DNA of 46,828 nucleotides from Ruminococcaceae bacterium UBA6353 (GCA_002437905.1 DJRT01000001.1:1-46828), one strand, 5' to 3'. Counted from the stretch's first letter, positions 14,782 through 24,159 are shown. Notes: generated by a model not told the origin, from the sequence alone. Program-made: numbers and translations.

Positions 14782-16557
14782 TCATTCCGGCTGCACCCGC
14801 AGGCGTTCCGCCAAAGCCAGGTCCGGGTTCACATAGGCTGTGCGGTTATCTGTATAGATCACCATGCCTGGGCGGGCGCCGGCCGGCTTTTTCACATAGC
14901 GGGCGGCCGTATAATCCACCGGCACCTGCACCGATGCGGCGGCCTTGGAATAGGTTGCCGCCAGCACGGCCGCCTGCTCCAGCGTTCGGTCCGGTGCCGG
15001 GCGGCCATCTGTTACCACAATCACATGGGAGCCGGGCACATTTTTGGTGTGCAGCCAGATATCGCAGCCCTTGGCTGTGCGCAGCGTCAGGCGGTCATTT
15101 TCGGTATTGTTGCGCCCCACCAGGATCGGGAAGCCATCATCTGAGCAAAAGGCCATCGGCTGCATCGGTGGCGGCGTCTTTTGCCGCCCCTGGCGGTTCT
15201 GCCGGCGCAGATAGCCCGCCTCCTCCAGCTCCCGGCGCAGCTCCTCCAGCTCCCGTACCGTGGCCGCGCGGGAAAGGGCATCGAAAACCGTATCAATGTA
15301 CTGCAGCTCCTGCTCCCCCTGGGCAATGCGCTGGGTCAGGATCTCCTCCGCCGTTTGCGCCTTGCGGTATTCCTTATAATAGCGCTGGGCATTGGCCGCG
15401 GCTGAAAGCGCCGGATCCAGCGGCACGGTAACCGTTGCGCAGGACTCGTCATAATAGTTGATCAGCTCCGCGGAGGAGGCTCCCGGCCGGATGGTATGCA
15501 GCCCGGCGTTGATCAGATCTCCGTACAGCCGCAGGGTATCCCGGCCGGCCGAGGCCGCCAGCTCCTGCCGCTGGTGCGCCAGCTTGCGGCGGATGCGCTC
15601 ACTGCTGGTGGTCAGTACCCGCAGCAGGTCGTGCGCCCGCACCTTCATGCGTTCCGCCGCCGCCCGCCGGGCATAAAAAGCGTCCAGCAGCGCAGAGAAA
15701 GTGGCCATCTCCTGTCCACGGGCATCCAGGCCGTACTGGGTGATCGGCTGAAAGCTGAATTCCAGCGGTGTACCGTCCGGACGCTGCAGCAGATACGGCA
15801 CACGCCCCTCCCCCTGCAGCACCGCCGCGCGGGTGCGCTGCAGAGCCTCCGCCAGGCGTTCCCACGCCGCCTCCGTCAGGGTGTTCACCGCACTGTCACG
15901 GCTGTCGGTGGCCCGGTAGGCAAGCTCCCGGCAGGTCAGCGGGGAAAAGCCCTGGCTGACCGCCCCCAGCGCCTTGGAGAGCGGCATATCGCCCTTGGAA
16001 CGAACCGCCTGCAAAAACGCCTCCGACGAACAGCGGGAAGGGTCCAGCCGGTCGGCATCCGCCGGTGGGGGCGTGTACCGCGCCCCCGGCAGGATCGGGC
16101 GCACCGAGGACATCGCCGGATCCACCCGCTTGATGGCATCAATCACCCGGCCGTCCGGCTGCAGGAGAATGACATTGCTGTATCGTCCCATGATCTCCAC
16201 CGCCAGCGTCAGACGCACCGGATCCCCCAGCTCGTCGATGCAGTCAAAATCCAGATACAGCACCCGTTCCAGTCCCTCCTGCCGGATGCCGGCCAGACGG
16301 CCGCCGGTAAGGCGCTTGCGCAGCAGCATGCAGAACATCGGCGGCTGCGCCGGGTTCTCCGGAATATCCTCGGTGAAGTGGATGCGCGGGTCATTGGCGC
16401 GCACCGAGATATACAGCCGCCGGGTGCCGCCGCGAAAACGCAGCAGCACCAGCAGCTCTTCCCGTCCGGGCTGGTGGATCTTATCAACCCGGGCATCCGG
16501 CAGCCCGGCCAGCAGCTCCTCCCGCACACATGAGAGAAATGCACCATCCAAAGCCAT
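14782..16557 (-). CDS. rqcH: NFACT-family ribosome rescue protein RqcH (Fbp54-like)
   Basis: 591 aa, the usual length of bacterial NFACT proteins. RqcH binds stalled 50S-peptidyl-tRNA complexes and recruits tRNA-Ala to add alanine tails that mark nascent chains for degradation; surface Fbp54 names refer to the same family. NFACT-N has DARVDKIHQPGREELLV and MGRYSNVILLQPDGRVIDAI. A long coiled-coil middle (about 300-450) follows, then the NFACT-R domain with GFPILVGRNNTENDRLT and DIWLHTKNVPGSHVIV. Its start lies 51 nt after the GH2 gene on the same strand, so it probably ends the queH-nif3-GH2 transcript. Confidence 0.93.
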   Translation of the reverse strand: MALDGAFLSCVREELLAGLPDARVDKIHQPGREELLVLLRFRGGTRRLYISVRANDPRIHFTEDIPENPAQPPMFCMLLRKRLTGGRLAGIRQEGLERVLYLDFDCIDELGDPVRLTLAVEIMGRYSNVILLQPDGRVIDAIKRVDPAMSSVRPILPGARYTPPPADADRLDPSRCSSEAFLQAVRSKGDMPLSKALGAVSQGFSPLTCRELAYRATDSRDSAVNTLTEAAWERLAEALQRTRAAVLQGEGRVPYLLQRPDGTPLEFSFQPITQYGLDARGQEMATFSALLDAFYARRAAAERMKVRAHDLLRVLTTSSERIRRKLAHQRQELAASAGRDTLRLYGDLINAGLHTIRPGASSAELINYYDESCATVTVPLDPALSAAANAQRYYKEYRKAQTAEEILTQRIAQGEQELQYIDTVFDALSRAATVRELEELRRELEEAGYLRRQNRQGRQKTPPPMQPMAFCSDDGFPILVGRNNTENDRLTLRTAKGCDIWLHTKNVPGSHVIVVTDGRPAPDRTLEQAAVLAATYSKAAASVQVPVDYTAARYVKKPAGARPGMVIYTDNRTAYVNPDLALAERLRVQPE

Positions 16558-16608
16558 ACTCCGCCGCCTCCTTTTCGATTATTGTGTATTGCGTATTGTC
16601 CGTGTTTC

Positions 16609-18960
16609 TTATTCTTCCGTAATGAGCAGCTCCAGCTCGAAAGGCTCCAGTCCCTCTGCCTGCGCCGTTACCTGCAGCGCGCCGCCCTTTGCCCCCAGCT
16701 GCACCGCCACCGTGGCCGCGCCGGCGTACATCCGCCGCACAGAGGATTGCACCGGCACATGGTCGGTATTGTCTGCACCGGTGGCGATCACACGGCCCAG
16801 AGCATTGGTGTAGAACAGTACCTGCGGCGCCGCATCCGGCACCTCGCGCCCTTCAGCGTCCACCGCTGTGCAGGTCAGCAGCAGCACATCCCGTCCGTTG
16901 GCGTGCACATCCTCGCCGTTTTCCGCCCGCAGCCGCAGCGCCACCGGGCGGCCGGTGGTCTCCCGGCGGTCGGCGGCCACAGCCTCCCCCGCCCGATAGC
17001 CGACAACCCGCAGCTCACCTGGCTCATAGGGCACTGTCCAGGCGCCGTGGCCGGCCGGCTGTATCGTCTGTCTGCCGAGGCTGCGCCCGTTCAGGAACAG
17101 CTCTGCCTGCTCACAGTTGGTATAGGCGCGCACATCCACCGGTTTCCCCAGCCGCTGCGGCCAGTTCCAGTGCGGCAGCAGATGGATCATCGGCTCCGAC
17201 AGCCAGAAGGACTGGTTCTGGTAGAAGGCGTCCTTAGGCTGCAGGTACAGGTCGATCGCCCCGGAGGCGGAGCTGACCCGCGGCCACGCCGCCTCCCCGC
17301 GGTGCTCAAAAGCGATCCACTGGAAGCCGCCCATCACCCACGGCCGCTCCAGCAAAAACCGCCAGGTAAGCTCACGCGCCGGGAACCAGGCATTGGTACC
17401 ATGGTCAATGGCGTTGATCCGCCCCAGCGCCGGCACATCATCGGCATACCAGCCGCGGGTGGTACCGGTGGCGCTGTTTTCGGTGGAAAGGATCGCCTTA
17501 TCGGGGTATTTCTCATGCAGTATATCCAGTTTGGGCAGATTATAGTTCACGCCGATCAGGTCGCTTTCCCCGTACACCGTACAGTTCTGCGGGTCACGGT
17601 CGTTGGCGGTGATCACCGGCCGGGTGGTATCCAGCTTGCGCACCTCGGCGCGCAGGGTGCGCAGGATGCGCAGCCCCTGCTCACGGACAAACAGCGGCTC
17701 CTCATTGCCCACCGACCACAGGAATACGCTGGGGTGGTTGCGGTCGCGGCGAATTAGGGTACGCAGCTCGGCAAGGCCGTCTGCGGCAGAGGAGAAAAAG
17801 CGCGTTTCCGCCATCACCAGAATTCCCTGCCGATCCATCTCATCCATCCAGTATTCCGCCTGCGGATAGTGGGAGCAGCGGTAGGCATTGGCGCCCATGC
17901 GCTTGATCTGCCGCGCCTTGTACCGATACACACTGTCCGGCACGGCGCGGCCGGTCAGCCCGCAATCGCCGTGCCCACACACGCCCTGGATCTTCACCGG
18001 CCGGCCGTTCAGGAAGAAGCCCCGCTCCGGGTCAAAGCCCAGCGTACGGAAGCCGAAGGGCGTTTTCTCGATGTGCAGCACCTCATCCCCCTCCTGCACG
18101 GTGGTCACAGCCGTGTACAGATTGGGCGTATCAATATCCCAGCGCTGCGGCGCCTCCACCTCAGCCTGCAGGGTCAGGCATGCCGTTTCCCGCGCGGGCA
18201 CGGCCAGTGTGCCGTCCGCGGAGGCCGCCACGCGGCCATCCGGCGCAACCAGCTCGGTATGCACGGCTGCCGTGGCCGCCGCGAAGGCATTATTGCGCAC
18301 CTCCACCTGCACCGGCACCCGCCAGCTGTCCTCCGGCTGATCCGGCCGCTTTTCCGGAGCCACAAACACGCCGTACCGCTCCACGGCCAGCCGCTCGGTC
18401 TTTTCCAGCCAGACATTGCGATAAATTCCGCCGCCGCCGTACCACCAGCCCTCACCGTGGCCGCAGTTTACGCGTATCGCCAGGACATTTTCCCGGTCAA
18501 AACGGGCAAAATCCGTGATGTCGATTTCAAAGGGCGTGTGGCTCTCCCGGTGCTCCAGCATGAAGCTGCCGTTCAGATAGACCGTGCAGCGGTCCGCCAC
18601 TCCCTCGAAATACAGCACCAGGCGCTTGCCCTCATCCGCCGGATCCAGCGTAAAATGCTTGCGGTACCACGCCGGATGGTGGCGGAAGAAGCCCCAGGCA
18701 TTGTTTTCCTTTTCGTCATACGGCTGGCTGATGATGTAATCGTGCGGCAGCTCGACGGTCTGCCAGCCCTTGAGCGTGCTTTCCCGTCCCTCGCCGCCGA
18801 AATCATCCGGCCGGTCGGGATAGGCCACCGCGTATGGTCCGGCCAGCTTATCCTCTGTTTTGGCCTGGCTGTATGCCGGGCCCTTGTGCACCGGGCTCTC
18901 CTGCGGAATATCCTCCGGGTAGAACCGCCATCCGGCATTGAATAAACAGCGCTCATTCAT
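16609..18960 (-). CDS. Glycoside hydrolase family 2 enzyme (beta-galactosidase type)
   Basis: 783 aa in the GH2 order: jelly-roll sugar-binding domain (YRKHFTLDPADEGKRLVLYF, TVYLNGSF), immunoglobulin-like domain, TIM barrel, then C-terminal DUF4982/immunoglobulin-type domains. The acid/base Glu is in LWSVGNEEPLF near residue 420, and the probable nucleophile Glu is in ILSTENSATG near 490. Substrate-side residues lie in FFLNGRPVKIQGVCGHGD. No signal peptide, so it acts inside the cell on imported oligosaccharides. Beta-galactosidase is likely, but beta-glucuronidase or beta-mannosidase activity cannot be excluded. ATG 18960 has GGGAGG 9 nt upstream; a more distal ATG lacks a site. It sits in a housekeeping run. 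Confidence 0.88.
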   Translation of the reverse strand: MNERCLFNAGWRFYPEDIPQESPVHKGPAYSQAKTEDKLAGPYAVAYPDRPDDFGGEGRESTLKGWQTVELPHDYIISQPYDEKENNAWGFFRHHPAWYRKHFTLDPADEGKRLVLYFEGVADRCTVYLNGSFMLEHRESHTPFEIDITDFARFDRENVLAIRVNCGHGEGWWYGGGGIYRNVWLEKTERLAVERYGVFVAPEKRPDQPEDSWRVPVQVEVRNNAFAAATAAVHTELVAPDGRVAASADGTLAVPARETACLTLQAEVEAPQRWDIDTPNLYTAVTTVQEGDEVLHIEKTPFGFRTLGFDPERGFFLNGRPVKIQGVCGHGDCGLTGRAVPDSVYRYKARQIKRMGANAYRCSHYPQAEYWMDEMDRQGILVMAETRFFSSAADGLAELRTLIRRDRNHPSVFLWSVGNEEPLFVREQGLRILRTLRAEVRKLDTTRPVITANDRDPQNCTVYGESDLIGVNYNLPKLDILHEKYPDKAILSTENSATGTTRGWYADDVPALGRINAIDHGTNAWFPARELTWRFLLERPWVMGGFQWIAFEHRGEAAWPRVSSASGAIDLYLQPKDAFYQNQSFWLSEPMIHLLPHWNWPQRLGKPVDVRAYTNCEQAELFLNGRSLGRQTIQPAGHGAWTVPYEPGELRVVGYRAGEAVAADRRETTGRPVALRLRAENGEDVHANGRDVLLLTCTAVDAEGREVPDAAPQVLFYTNALGRVIATGADNTDHVPVQSSVRRMYAGAATVAVQLGAKGGALQVTAQAEGLEPFELELLITEE

Positions 18961-18983
18961 CGTTTTTTCCTCCCGTTCTTTCC

Positions 18984-19739
18984 TCACGCCTGCAGCGTTT
19001 TATACGGCTCCCCGCCGTCAAAGGGTTCAATCACCAGCCCGGCAAAGGCCCCCCGCAGCCAGTGGCACAGGGTATCGACCACCGGCACCTCGGTGGCGTA
19101 GTGGCCGGCCTCCAGCACCGCCAGGCCAAGCCCGGCTGCCAGCAGCCATTCATGGTGGCGCACCTCGCCGGTCACAAAGGTGTCCGCCTGCCCGGCCAGC
19201 GCCGGAATATAGTCTCCGCCGCTGCCGCCGCACACGGCCACCGTGCGCACACTTCCCTCACCGGCCATCCGCACAGCGGTGCCGAGCGCCCCGGCGGTGT
19301 GCCGGGCAAATACCGCCACCGGCATGGCCTCGGCCAGCGTGCCGATCCGGCACAGGCCGTCCGCACCAATCGGCCGCACCTGCTGCAGCCGTAGGCGTGC
19401 CGCCAGTGTATCGTTCACGCCACCGGCGGCTTTATCCAGGTTGGTGTGTGCGGAGATCACGCTGATCCCGGCCGCGGCCGCCTGATAGGGCAGGCTGTGG
19501 CTATCCAGCCGCGGAAGCGGCCGGAAAATCACCGGGTGGTGGGTCACGATCAGCTCAGCGCCGGTCGCCTTTGCCGCCGCCAGCACGGCCGGCGTCACAT
19601 CCAGCGCCACCAGTATGCGGGAAACCGGGGCATCCTCGCCGCCGATCAGCAGCCCGACGGAGTCCCATTCCTCCGCTGTGGAAAACGGCGCCCGGCTATC
19701 CAGATACTGCAGAATATCCCGGTTGGTTATCTTGGCCAT
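18984..19739 (-). CDS. Nif3-like dinuclear metal protein (GTP cyclohydrolase I type 2 family)
   Basis: 251 aa of the NIF3/YqfO family, hexameric proteins holding two metals. Metal ligands are the HH in ELIVTHHPVIF, the His and Asp in ISAHTNLDKAAGGVND, and the His/Glu in LAVLEAGHYATE; GEVRHHEWLLA follows the insertion point. The short form without the inserted middle domain matches this length. The name GTP cyclohydrolase type 2 is inherited from homologues; the biological role is unproven. ATG 19739 has AAGGAG 9 nt upstream. It lies 23 nt after queH and 23 nt before the GH2 gene. Confidence 0.88.
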   Translation of the reverse strand: MAKITNRDILQYLDSRAPFSTAEEWDSVGLLIGGEDAPVSRILVALDVTPAVLAAAKATGAELIVTHHPVIFRPLPRLDSHSLPYQAAAAGISVISAHTNLDKAAGGVNDTLAARLRLQQVRPIGADGLCRIGTLAEAMPVAVFARHTAGALGTAVRMAGEGSVRTVAVCGGSGGDYIPALAGQADTFVTGEVRHHEWLLAAGLGLAVLEAGHYATEVPVVDTLCHWLRGAFAGLVIEPFDGGEPYKTLQA

Positions 19740-19762
19740 CCTCATTCTCTCCTTTTCTCCAC

Positions 19763-20407
19763 TCAGGGCTGCATCTGTGCCCGACGCTCCCGCTCGGCGG
19801 CCTCACGCTGCGAATAGATGCACCCACAATAGTTCTGGCGGTAGAGATGGTACTCTGCCGACAGCTGGCAGGAGCGTTTATACCCCTCCCGTTTTTTGAA
19901 ATCCGAATACAGATACGGCACACCGTAGGCGGCCGACAGCTCACCGCCAATGGTATTCAGCTTGGCGGCATTCTTCAACGGGCTGATGGACAGGGTGGTG
20001 GTGAAATAGTCATAGCCGCCTGCCGCAGCCGCCTTTGCCGCCTCCTCCAGCCGCAGGCGGTAGCAGGCCATGCAGCGTGCGCCGCCCTCCCGCTCCTGCT
20101 CATGGCCGGCGGCAATGGCGGCGAAGCGCTCCGGTGCGTACACGCCCTGCCGGAAATCCGCCGGATTGGCCAGCGGCATTTCCGCCAGCAGACGCCGCTG
20201 TTCCGCCGCCCGGCGTTCAAACTCCTCCCGCGGGGAAATATTGGGGTTATAGTACAGCACCGTGATGCGAAAATAGCGGGAAAGGTACTCCAGCACATAG
20301 CTGGAGCAGGGCGCGCAGCAGCTGTGCAGCAGCAGCCGCGGCACCCGGCCGGCTGCCGTGATCTGTGCCAGCTCCGCATCCAGGCGCAGCTGATAATTCT
20401 CGGCCAT
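19763..20407 (-). CDS. queH: Epoxyqueuosine reductase QueH
   Basis: 214-aa cobalamin-independent enzyme that performs the last step of queuosine tRNA modification, reducing epoxyqueuosine. The paired Cys in LLLHSCCAPCSSYVLEYL, the ARCMACYRLRLEEAA block and the C-terminal YCGCIYSQREA provide the Fe-S cluster and metal site ligands typical of QueH (DUF208). Start 20407 has AAAGGAG 6 nt upstream. No other queuosine gene is in view. The terminator at 20427-20465 sits immediately before the ribosome site. Confidence 0.93.
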   Translation of the reverse strand: MAENYQLRLDAELAQITAAGRVPRLLLHSCCAPCSSYVLEYLSRYFRITVLYYNPNISPREEFERRAAEQRRLLAEMPLANPADFRQGVYAPERFAAIAAGHEQEREGGARCMACYRLRLEEAAKAAAAGGYDYFTTTLSISPLKNAAKLNTIGGELSAAYGVPYLYSDFKKREGYKRSCQLSAEYHLYRQNYCGCIYSQREAAERERRAQMQP

Positions 20408-20426
20408 AGCGTCTCCTTTCGCATAG

Positions 20427-20465
20427 AAAAGCCGGGGCGCCGCACAGATATACGGCCTCCCCGGC
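20427..20465 (-). terminator. Terminator between the CorC-like gene and queH
   Basis: Minus strand GCCGGGG-AGGCCG pairs with CGGCG-CCCCGGC around TATATCTGTG, followed by UUUU. It starts 9 nt after the CorC-like stop and ends 20 nt before the queH start codon. Confidence 0.8.
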
Positions 20466-20473
20466 AAAAAAGG

Positions 20474-21832
20474 TCAATCCTCGCCAGCCGGTGCGGCGGC
20501 CTCTTCCGGCTCCACCTGCACCAGCACCTGCTCGATCCGGCGGTCATCCATACGGCGGATGGTGAAAACGGCGTTCTCGTAACGGACAGCCGCCTGCTCA
20601 CCCGGCTCCGGGATATGCCCCAGCTGATCCATCAGGAAACCGGCAACCGTATCGTAGTCCCCCTCCGGCAGCGCAAGCCCCAGCAGTTCATTCAAGTCGT
20701 CAATGTTCAGCGACCCATCCACGATAAAGGAGTGGTCATCCAGCTGCGTGACCTCCTCCTCCTCATGGTCGAATTCATCCTGCATATTGCCCACAATCGA
20801 CTCCAGCAGATCCTCCATGGTCACAATGCCGGCCACACCGCCGTATTCATCCACCACAATCGCCATCTGCAAGTGCTTTTCGTTCATTTCTTCAAACAGC
20901 TCATCGCACTTCTTGGTATCCGGCACAAAGTGGGTGTCCCGCAGCAGGCTGCGCACCGTCACCCCGGCCGGCAGGGGCTGCCCCACATAGGGCAGCAGAT
21001 CCTTGATATACAGAATACCAATGATGTGGTCGATATCCTCCTCGTACACCGGTATGCGGGAATACCCGTTATCCACCCCGGTATGCAGCGCCTCCTCCAC
21101 AGGGGCATCCGCCTCCACGGCGGCCACATCGGTGCGGGGAGTCATGATCTCCGCAGCGGTGATATCATCAAATTCGAAGATATTATTCACCATGTCCTTC
21201 TGCGCACCCTCAATGGCACCGATCTCCTCACCGGCATCCATCAGCTCACGGATGTCCTCCTCCGTAACGGTATCGGCATCCTCCCGCGGGTCCACCCCAC
21301 CCAGGCGCAGGAACGGGAAGGCCAGCAGCCGGCACAGCGCGTCCAGCGGCCACAGCAGCGTATAAAAGGGCACAAACAGCGGTGCCAGCGAAAGGGCGGT
21401 ATCCTCCGGCTGTTTGCCCGCCGCCCGGCGGGGCAGCTGATAGCCGAAAACGGCCACACACACCGCAGCAGTCAGCACCAGCAGCAGCCACGCGACCACC
21501 GAGGCACCAAGCAGCGGCAGATGCGCTGCCAGCGTCTGCGTCAGCGTACCGGCAAAGCACCGCAGAACAGCGGCGGCCAGCAGCAGGCCATTCAGCAGCA
21601 GGCCCAAACGCACGCGTCCGGAAAACAGCCGCGGCTTGTCCGTCATCCGGCGGATGAGCGCGGCACGACCGGCACTCTTGCGGTCATCGCCTTCCTCCAG
21701 CTCACGGATACGGGCGTCTCCTACGGCCTCAAAGGCCTCATCGACCGCCGAAAACAGCGCCGTGAGCAGCAAAAACAAAAGCGAAAGCAACAATGTGCCG
21801 GATATATTACCGGCCGGATCAGGGTCAGGCAT
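20474..21832 (-). CDS. CorC/HlyC-type CBS-pair membrane protein (hemolysin-like)
   Basis: 452 aa. An N-terminal DUF21/CNNM membrane domain (about residues 10-180, three to four helices) precedes ELMDAGEEIGAIEGAQKDMV. Two CBS domains follow (EIMTPRTDVAAVEADAPVEE to VVDEYGGVAGIVTMEDLLES). A C-terminal CorC_HlyC domain (SFIVDGSLNIDDLNELLGL) is next, then an acidic tail. Relatives bind ATP-Mg in the CBS pair and control Mg/Co export or Na-Mg exchange. The name hemolysin is historical. The start has AAAGGGG about 15 nt upstream, a little far, so a later start is possible. Confidence 0.88.
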   Translation of the reverse strand: MPDPDPAGNISGTLLLSLLFLLLTALFSAVDEAFEAVGDARIRELEEGDDRKSAGRAALIRRMTDKPRLFSGRVRLGLLLNGLLLAAAVLRCFAGTLTQTLAAHLPLLGASVVAWLLLVLTAAVCVAVFGYQLPRRAAGKQPEDTALSLAPLFVPFYTLLWPLDALCRLLAFPFLRLGGVDPREDADTVTEEDIRELMDAGEEIGAIEGAQKDMVNNIFEFDDITAAEIMTPRTDVAAVEADAPVEEALHTGVDNGYSRIPVYEEDIDHIIGILYIKDLLPYVGQPLPAGVTVRSLLRDTHFVPDTKKCDELFEEMNEKHLQMAIVVDEYGGVAGIVTMEDLLESIVGNMQDEFDHEEEEVTQLDDHSFIVDGSLNIDDLNELLGLALPEGDYDTVAGFLMDQLGHIPEPGEQAAVRYENAVFTIRRMDDRRIEQVLVQVEPEEAAAPAGED

Positions 21833-21945
21833 AGTCAGGAAAGTCCCCTTTCAAGTGTAGTTTAACGAGTGTATCATACTGCATTTTCCCCCATCTGTCA
21901 ATACCGGAAACGCACAATGGCGGGGAATATTGCCGGCCCTTTTCC

Positions 21946-22001
21946 GGCCAAAAGCCAGCAAAGCCGCAGGCGGGGCGTCCCCTGTGGGACGCCCCGCCTG
22001 C
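21946..22001 (-). terminator. Terminator of the DUF4097 gene
   Basis: A perfect 16-bp stem GCAGGCGGGGCGTCCC/GGGACGCCCCGCCTGC with a 4-nt loop lies 11 nt past the stop, followed on the minus strand by the U-rich GGCTTTGCTGGCTTTT. Confidence 0.8.
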
Positions 22002-22012
22002 CTGCTGCCTGC

Positions 22013-22906
22013 TCACCAGCGGCCCAGCCGCCGCCGGTCAAATGTACGCATGTAGATGCCGCCGCTTTTTGTCTGCGCCCTACAGGGCGGGCCGGTAGTG
22101 CCTGCGGGTGCCTCGATATAGCCGCTCTCCGTGCTGATATCATAGGCCTTATCCGTTAAGAAGGTGGCGTAGATCCCGCCGCTATCGGTCGTTAGGACGG
22201 TATTGCCGGCATCACATTCCGTCAGGGTAATGCCGCCGCTGCCGGTTTGTATATTCAGTGCATCGCGCACGATCGCCCGGTAGAATCGCACACTGCCGGA
22301 GCCGGTACGCGCAATCAGATTTTCCGGCTCCACGCCGGAGAGCAGCAGCCGGCCGCTATCCGAAAGCATCTGCGCTGTGCCGTGCACGGTGGCATTCAGC
22401 CGCAGGGTACCGCTTTCGCTGTGCAGCGTCACAGTGTCAAAGGCAAAATGCTTCGACAGCATCAGGCGTCCGCTCCGGGTGCTTGCGGTGATCGAGCGGT
22501 ATTCCTCTTCCGGCAGGAAGATCGTCACGCCGTAGTTTTCCCGGCTCAGGTCGATATACAGGATATTGTACCAGTGATGGCCGGTGCGCTCCTGATCGAT
22601 CTCACGGATCTTCAGCACGCCGTCCTCCACCGTCACGGACACCGAGTGGTGCAGGGTGGCACGGCAGACCACTTTGGCCTTGCCGTCCAGCGCTTTCTGC
22701 AGGTTCAGGCTTCCCAGCTCCAGTTCCACCTCGATATCGCGGAAAGGCTCATCCTCCGCGATCAGAAAGGTCTCCGGCTTCACGGTGCTGAAACAGGTCA
22801 TATCAAACCCGGAGGAAATATACGCACCGGCACAGATCACCGAGCCGCCCAGGATCAGCAAAAAGGCAAACAGTATAGCGGTTCTGACTGCAGGTCTCAG
22901 AAACAT
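22013..22906 (-). CDS. DUF4097 beta-helix-like envelope protein
   Basis: 297 aa with one N-terminal membrane anchor (AILFAFLLILGGSVICAGAY), then a repetitive beta-strand domain of the DUF4097 (toast_rack/adhesin-like) family. Repeats of the type TRSGRLMLS, SESGTLRLN, SDSGRLLLS, GSGSVRFY, GSGGITLT and DSGGIYAT run through the second half, each about 20 residues. The bulk is likely outside the membrane. The start at 22906 overlaps the DUF1700 stop by 10 nt with GGAGGAAGG upstream. The DUF1700-DUF4097 pair is common in Firmicutes, usually with a PadR regulator, which is missing here. Confidence 0.8.
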   Translation of the reverse strand: MFLRPAVRTAILFAFLLILGGSVICAGAYISSGFDMTCFSTVKPETFLIAEDEPFRDIEVELELGSLNLQKALDGKAKVVCRATLHHSVSVTVEDGVLKIREIDQERTGHHWYNILYIDLSRENYGVTIFLPEEEYRSITASTRSGRLMLSKHFAFDTVTLHSESGTLRLNATVHGTAQMLSDSGRLLLSGVEPENLIARTGSGSVRFYRAIVRDALNIQTGSGGITLTECDAGNTVLTTDSGGIYATFLTDKAYDISTESGYIEAPAGTTGPPCRAQTKSGGIYMRTFDRRRLGRW

Positions 22907-23496
22907 GACCGGCCCTTCCTCCATCTCCAATAATGCTGGATTGTATCTATGGCATACTCACCGAGGGACAGCACCCGTTTGCCGGCCCACAGCATCCCCA
23001 GAAAAAGGAATACCGCCAGCCCTGCCAGAACCAAAGCGATCCCGATAAAGCCGCTGGAGGCCAGCCAATCCCCGGTAACCAGCAGGATTGCCCATGCACA
23101 CAGCAGCGCCAGCGCAACAAGCACCAGGGACAGATCCACATAGCCCATGCAGGCCACCAGCACCCACAGCACAAGGTATAACACCACCGCAACCGTAATG
23201 GCCGCCATCAGCAGCGGGAACCACACCGGAAAGGTAAAGGCCAGCAGCACCGTCAGCCACTTCGGGAGGGGGCGGCGGGAGGGCTGTGCCTTGACGGTGC
23301 TCTGATACCGGTCCCGCACATGGGCGGCCGCCTGCTCCACCCGGCACACGGACGCTACTGCGTCCTCCTCACTGTCACCGGCCGCCAGCGCACCGTCGAT
23401 GATCGCCGTATAGTATTCCGCGGCATGGTCGATCTCCTGCTGCGGCAGCCCCTGCAGCTGTTGCTGCAAAGCGGCGATGTACTCCGCTTTTGTCAT
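22897..23496 (-). CDS. DUF1700 membrane protein
   Basis: 199 aa. The cytoplasmic N-terminal DUF1700 helices (MTKAEYIAALQQQLQGLPQQ, EIDHAAEYYTAIIDGALA) are followed by about four membrane helices between residues 80 and 180. The family is probably an envelope-stress or surface-charge accessory, but function is unknown. ATG 23496 has tandem GGAGA sites upstream. Overlap with the following gene by 10 nt means coupled translation. Promoter at 23568-23595. Confidence 0.82.
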   Translation of the reverse strand: MTKAEYIAALQQQLQGLPQQEIDHAAEYYTAIIDGALAAGDSEEDAVASVCRVEQAAAHVRDRYQSTVKAQPSRRPLPKWLTVLLAFTFPVWFPLLMAAITVAVVLYLVLWVLVACMGYVDLSLVLVALALLCAWAILLVTGDWLASSGFIGIALVLAGLAVFLFLGMLWAGKRVLSLGEYAIDTIQHYWRWRKGRSCF

Positions 23497-23567
23497 GTCT
23501 CCATCTCTCCCCAGGCAGCCCGCGCACCCGGTTTTCCCGCTGTCCGCCAAATTTTCGCACAACATTT

Positions 23568-23595
23568 ATTGTAGCGCAAAATGCGGTTTTGTCAA
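23568..23595 (-). promoter_or_regulatory. Promoter of the DUF1700-DUF4097 operon
   Basis: Minus strand TTGACA (23590-23595), 16-nt spacer, TACAAT (23568-23573). It lies directly past the stop of the YgjV-like gene. Confidence 0.75.
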
Positions 23596-23613
23596 GGATT
23601 ATGTGAATTCCCA

Positions 23614-24159
23614 TCACAGCTTACGCGGCTGTGCTTCCTGCGGGCACTCCCTCCGGCCGTGCCGCCGCTCTATGCGGATGATCCCCACAAGGATGGAGGC
23701 AAGCGTGAAGGCCTCGCACAGCACGCCGGCATAGGAGCCCACCACAGCATCGTACACCAGCCAACTGATGCTGGTCAGAAAGATCAGCCGCCGGACGATC
23801 TTCGGGTTTTTATTTCCGTAAGCGACCGTGGACAGCACCTTGGCCACGCCGATCAGGATGCTTTTCGGCCCCGCCCAGGTGGCAGCCGTAAAAACCAGGA
23901 ACAAGACGCTGAAAACCACGCACATCCCGGTCGTCTTCTTGCCCCTTTTCACCATCTGTGTAAAGACGGTGTTCCGCACGCAGCCGATCAGGTTCATTGC
24001 CGCACCGGTGTAGGCGCCCAGCAGCAGATACTGCACAGCAAACAGCAGCTCATTCAGCGTCCGGAAGGTCAGAATGGCGCCGTGCTTTTTGCACTGGAAA
24101 GAGATCACACTCGCCGTGATCCCCAGCACACCGATCCCCTGAATGATCCATACAGACAT
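23614..24159 (-). CDS. YgjV-like inner-membrane protein
   Basis: 181 aa with five or six hydrophobic helices. IQGIGVLGITASVISFQCKK and LNELLFAVQYLLLGAYTGAA match the YgjV (Imp-YgjV) family, membrane proteins of unknown function. The tail is basic and cytoplasmic (RIERRHGRRECPQEAQ). GAGAGGAG precedes the start. Transcribed divergently from the DeoR regulator, from overlapping promoters, so the regulator may control it. Confidence 0.75.
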   Translation of the reverse strand: MSVWIIQGIGVLGITASVISFQCKKHGAILTFRTLNELLFAVQYLLLGAYTGAAMNLIGCVRNTVFTQMVKRGKKTTGMCVVFSVLFLVFTAATWAGPKSILIGVAKVLSTVAYGNKNPKIVRRLIFLTSISWLVYDAVVGSYAGVLCEAFTLASILVGIIRIERRHGRRECPQEAQPRKL

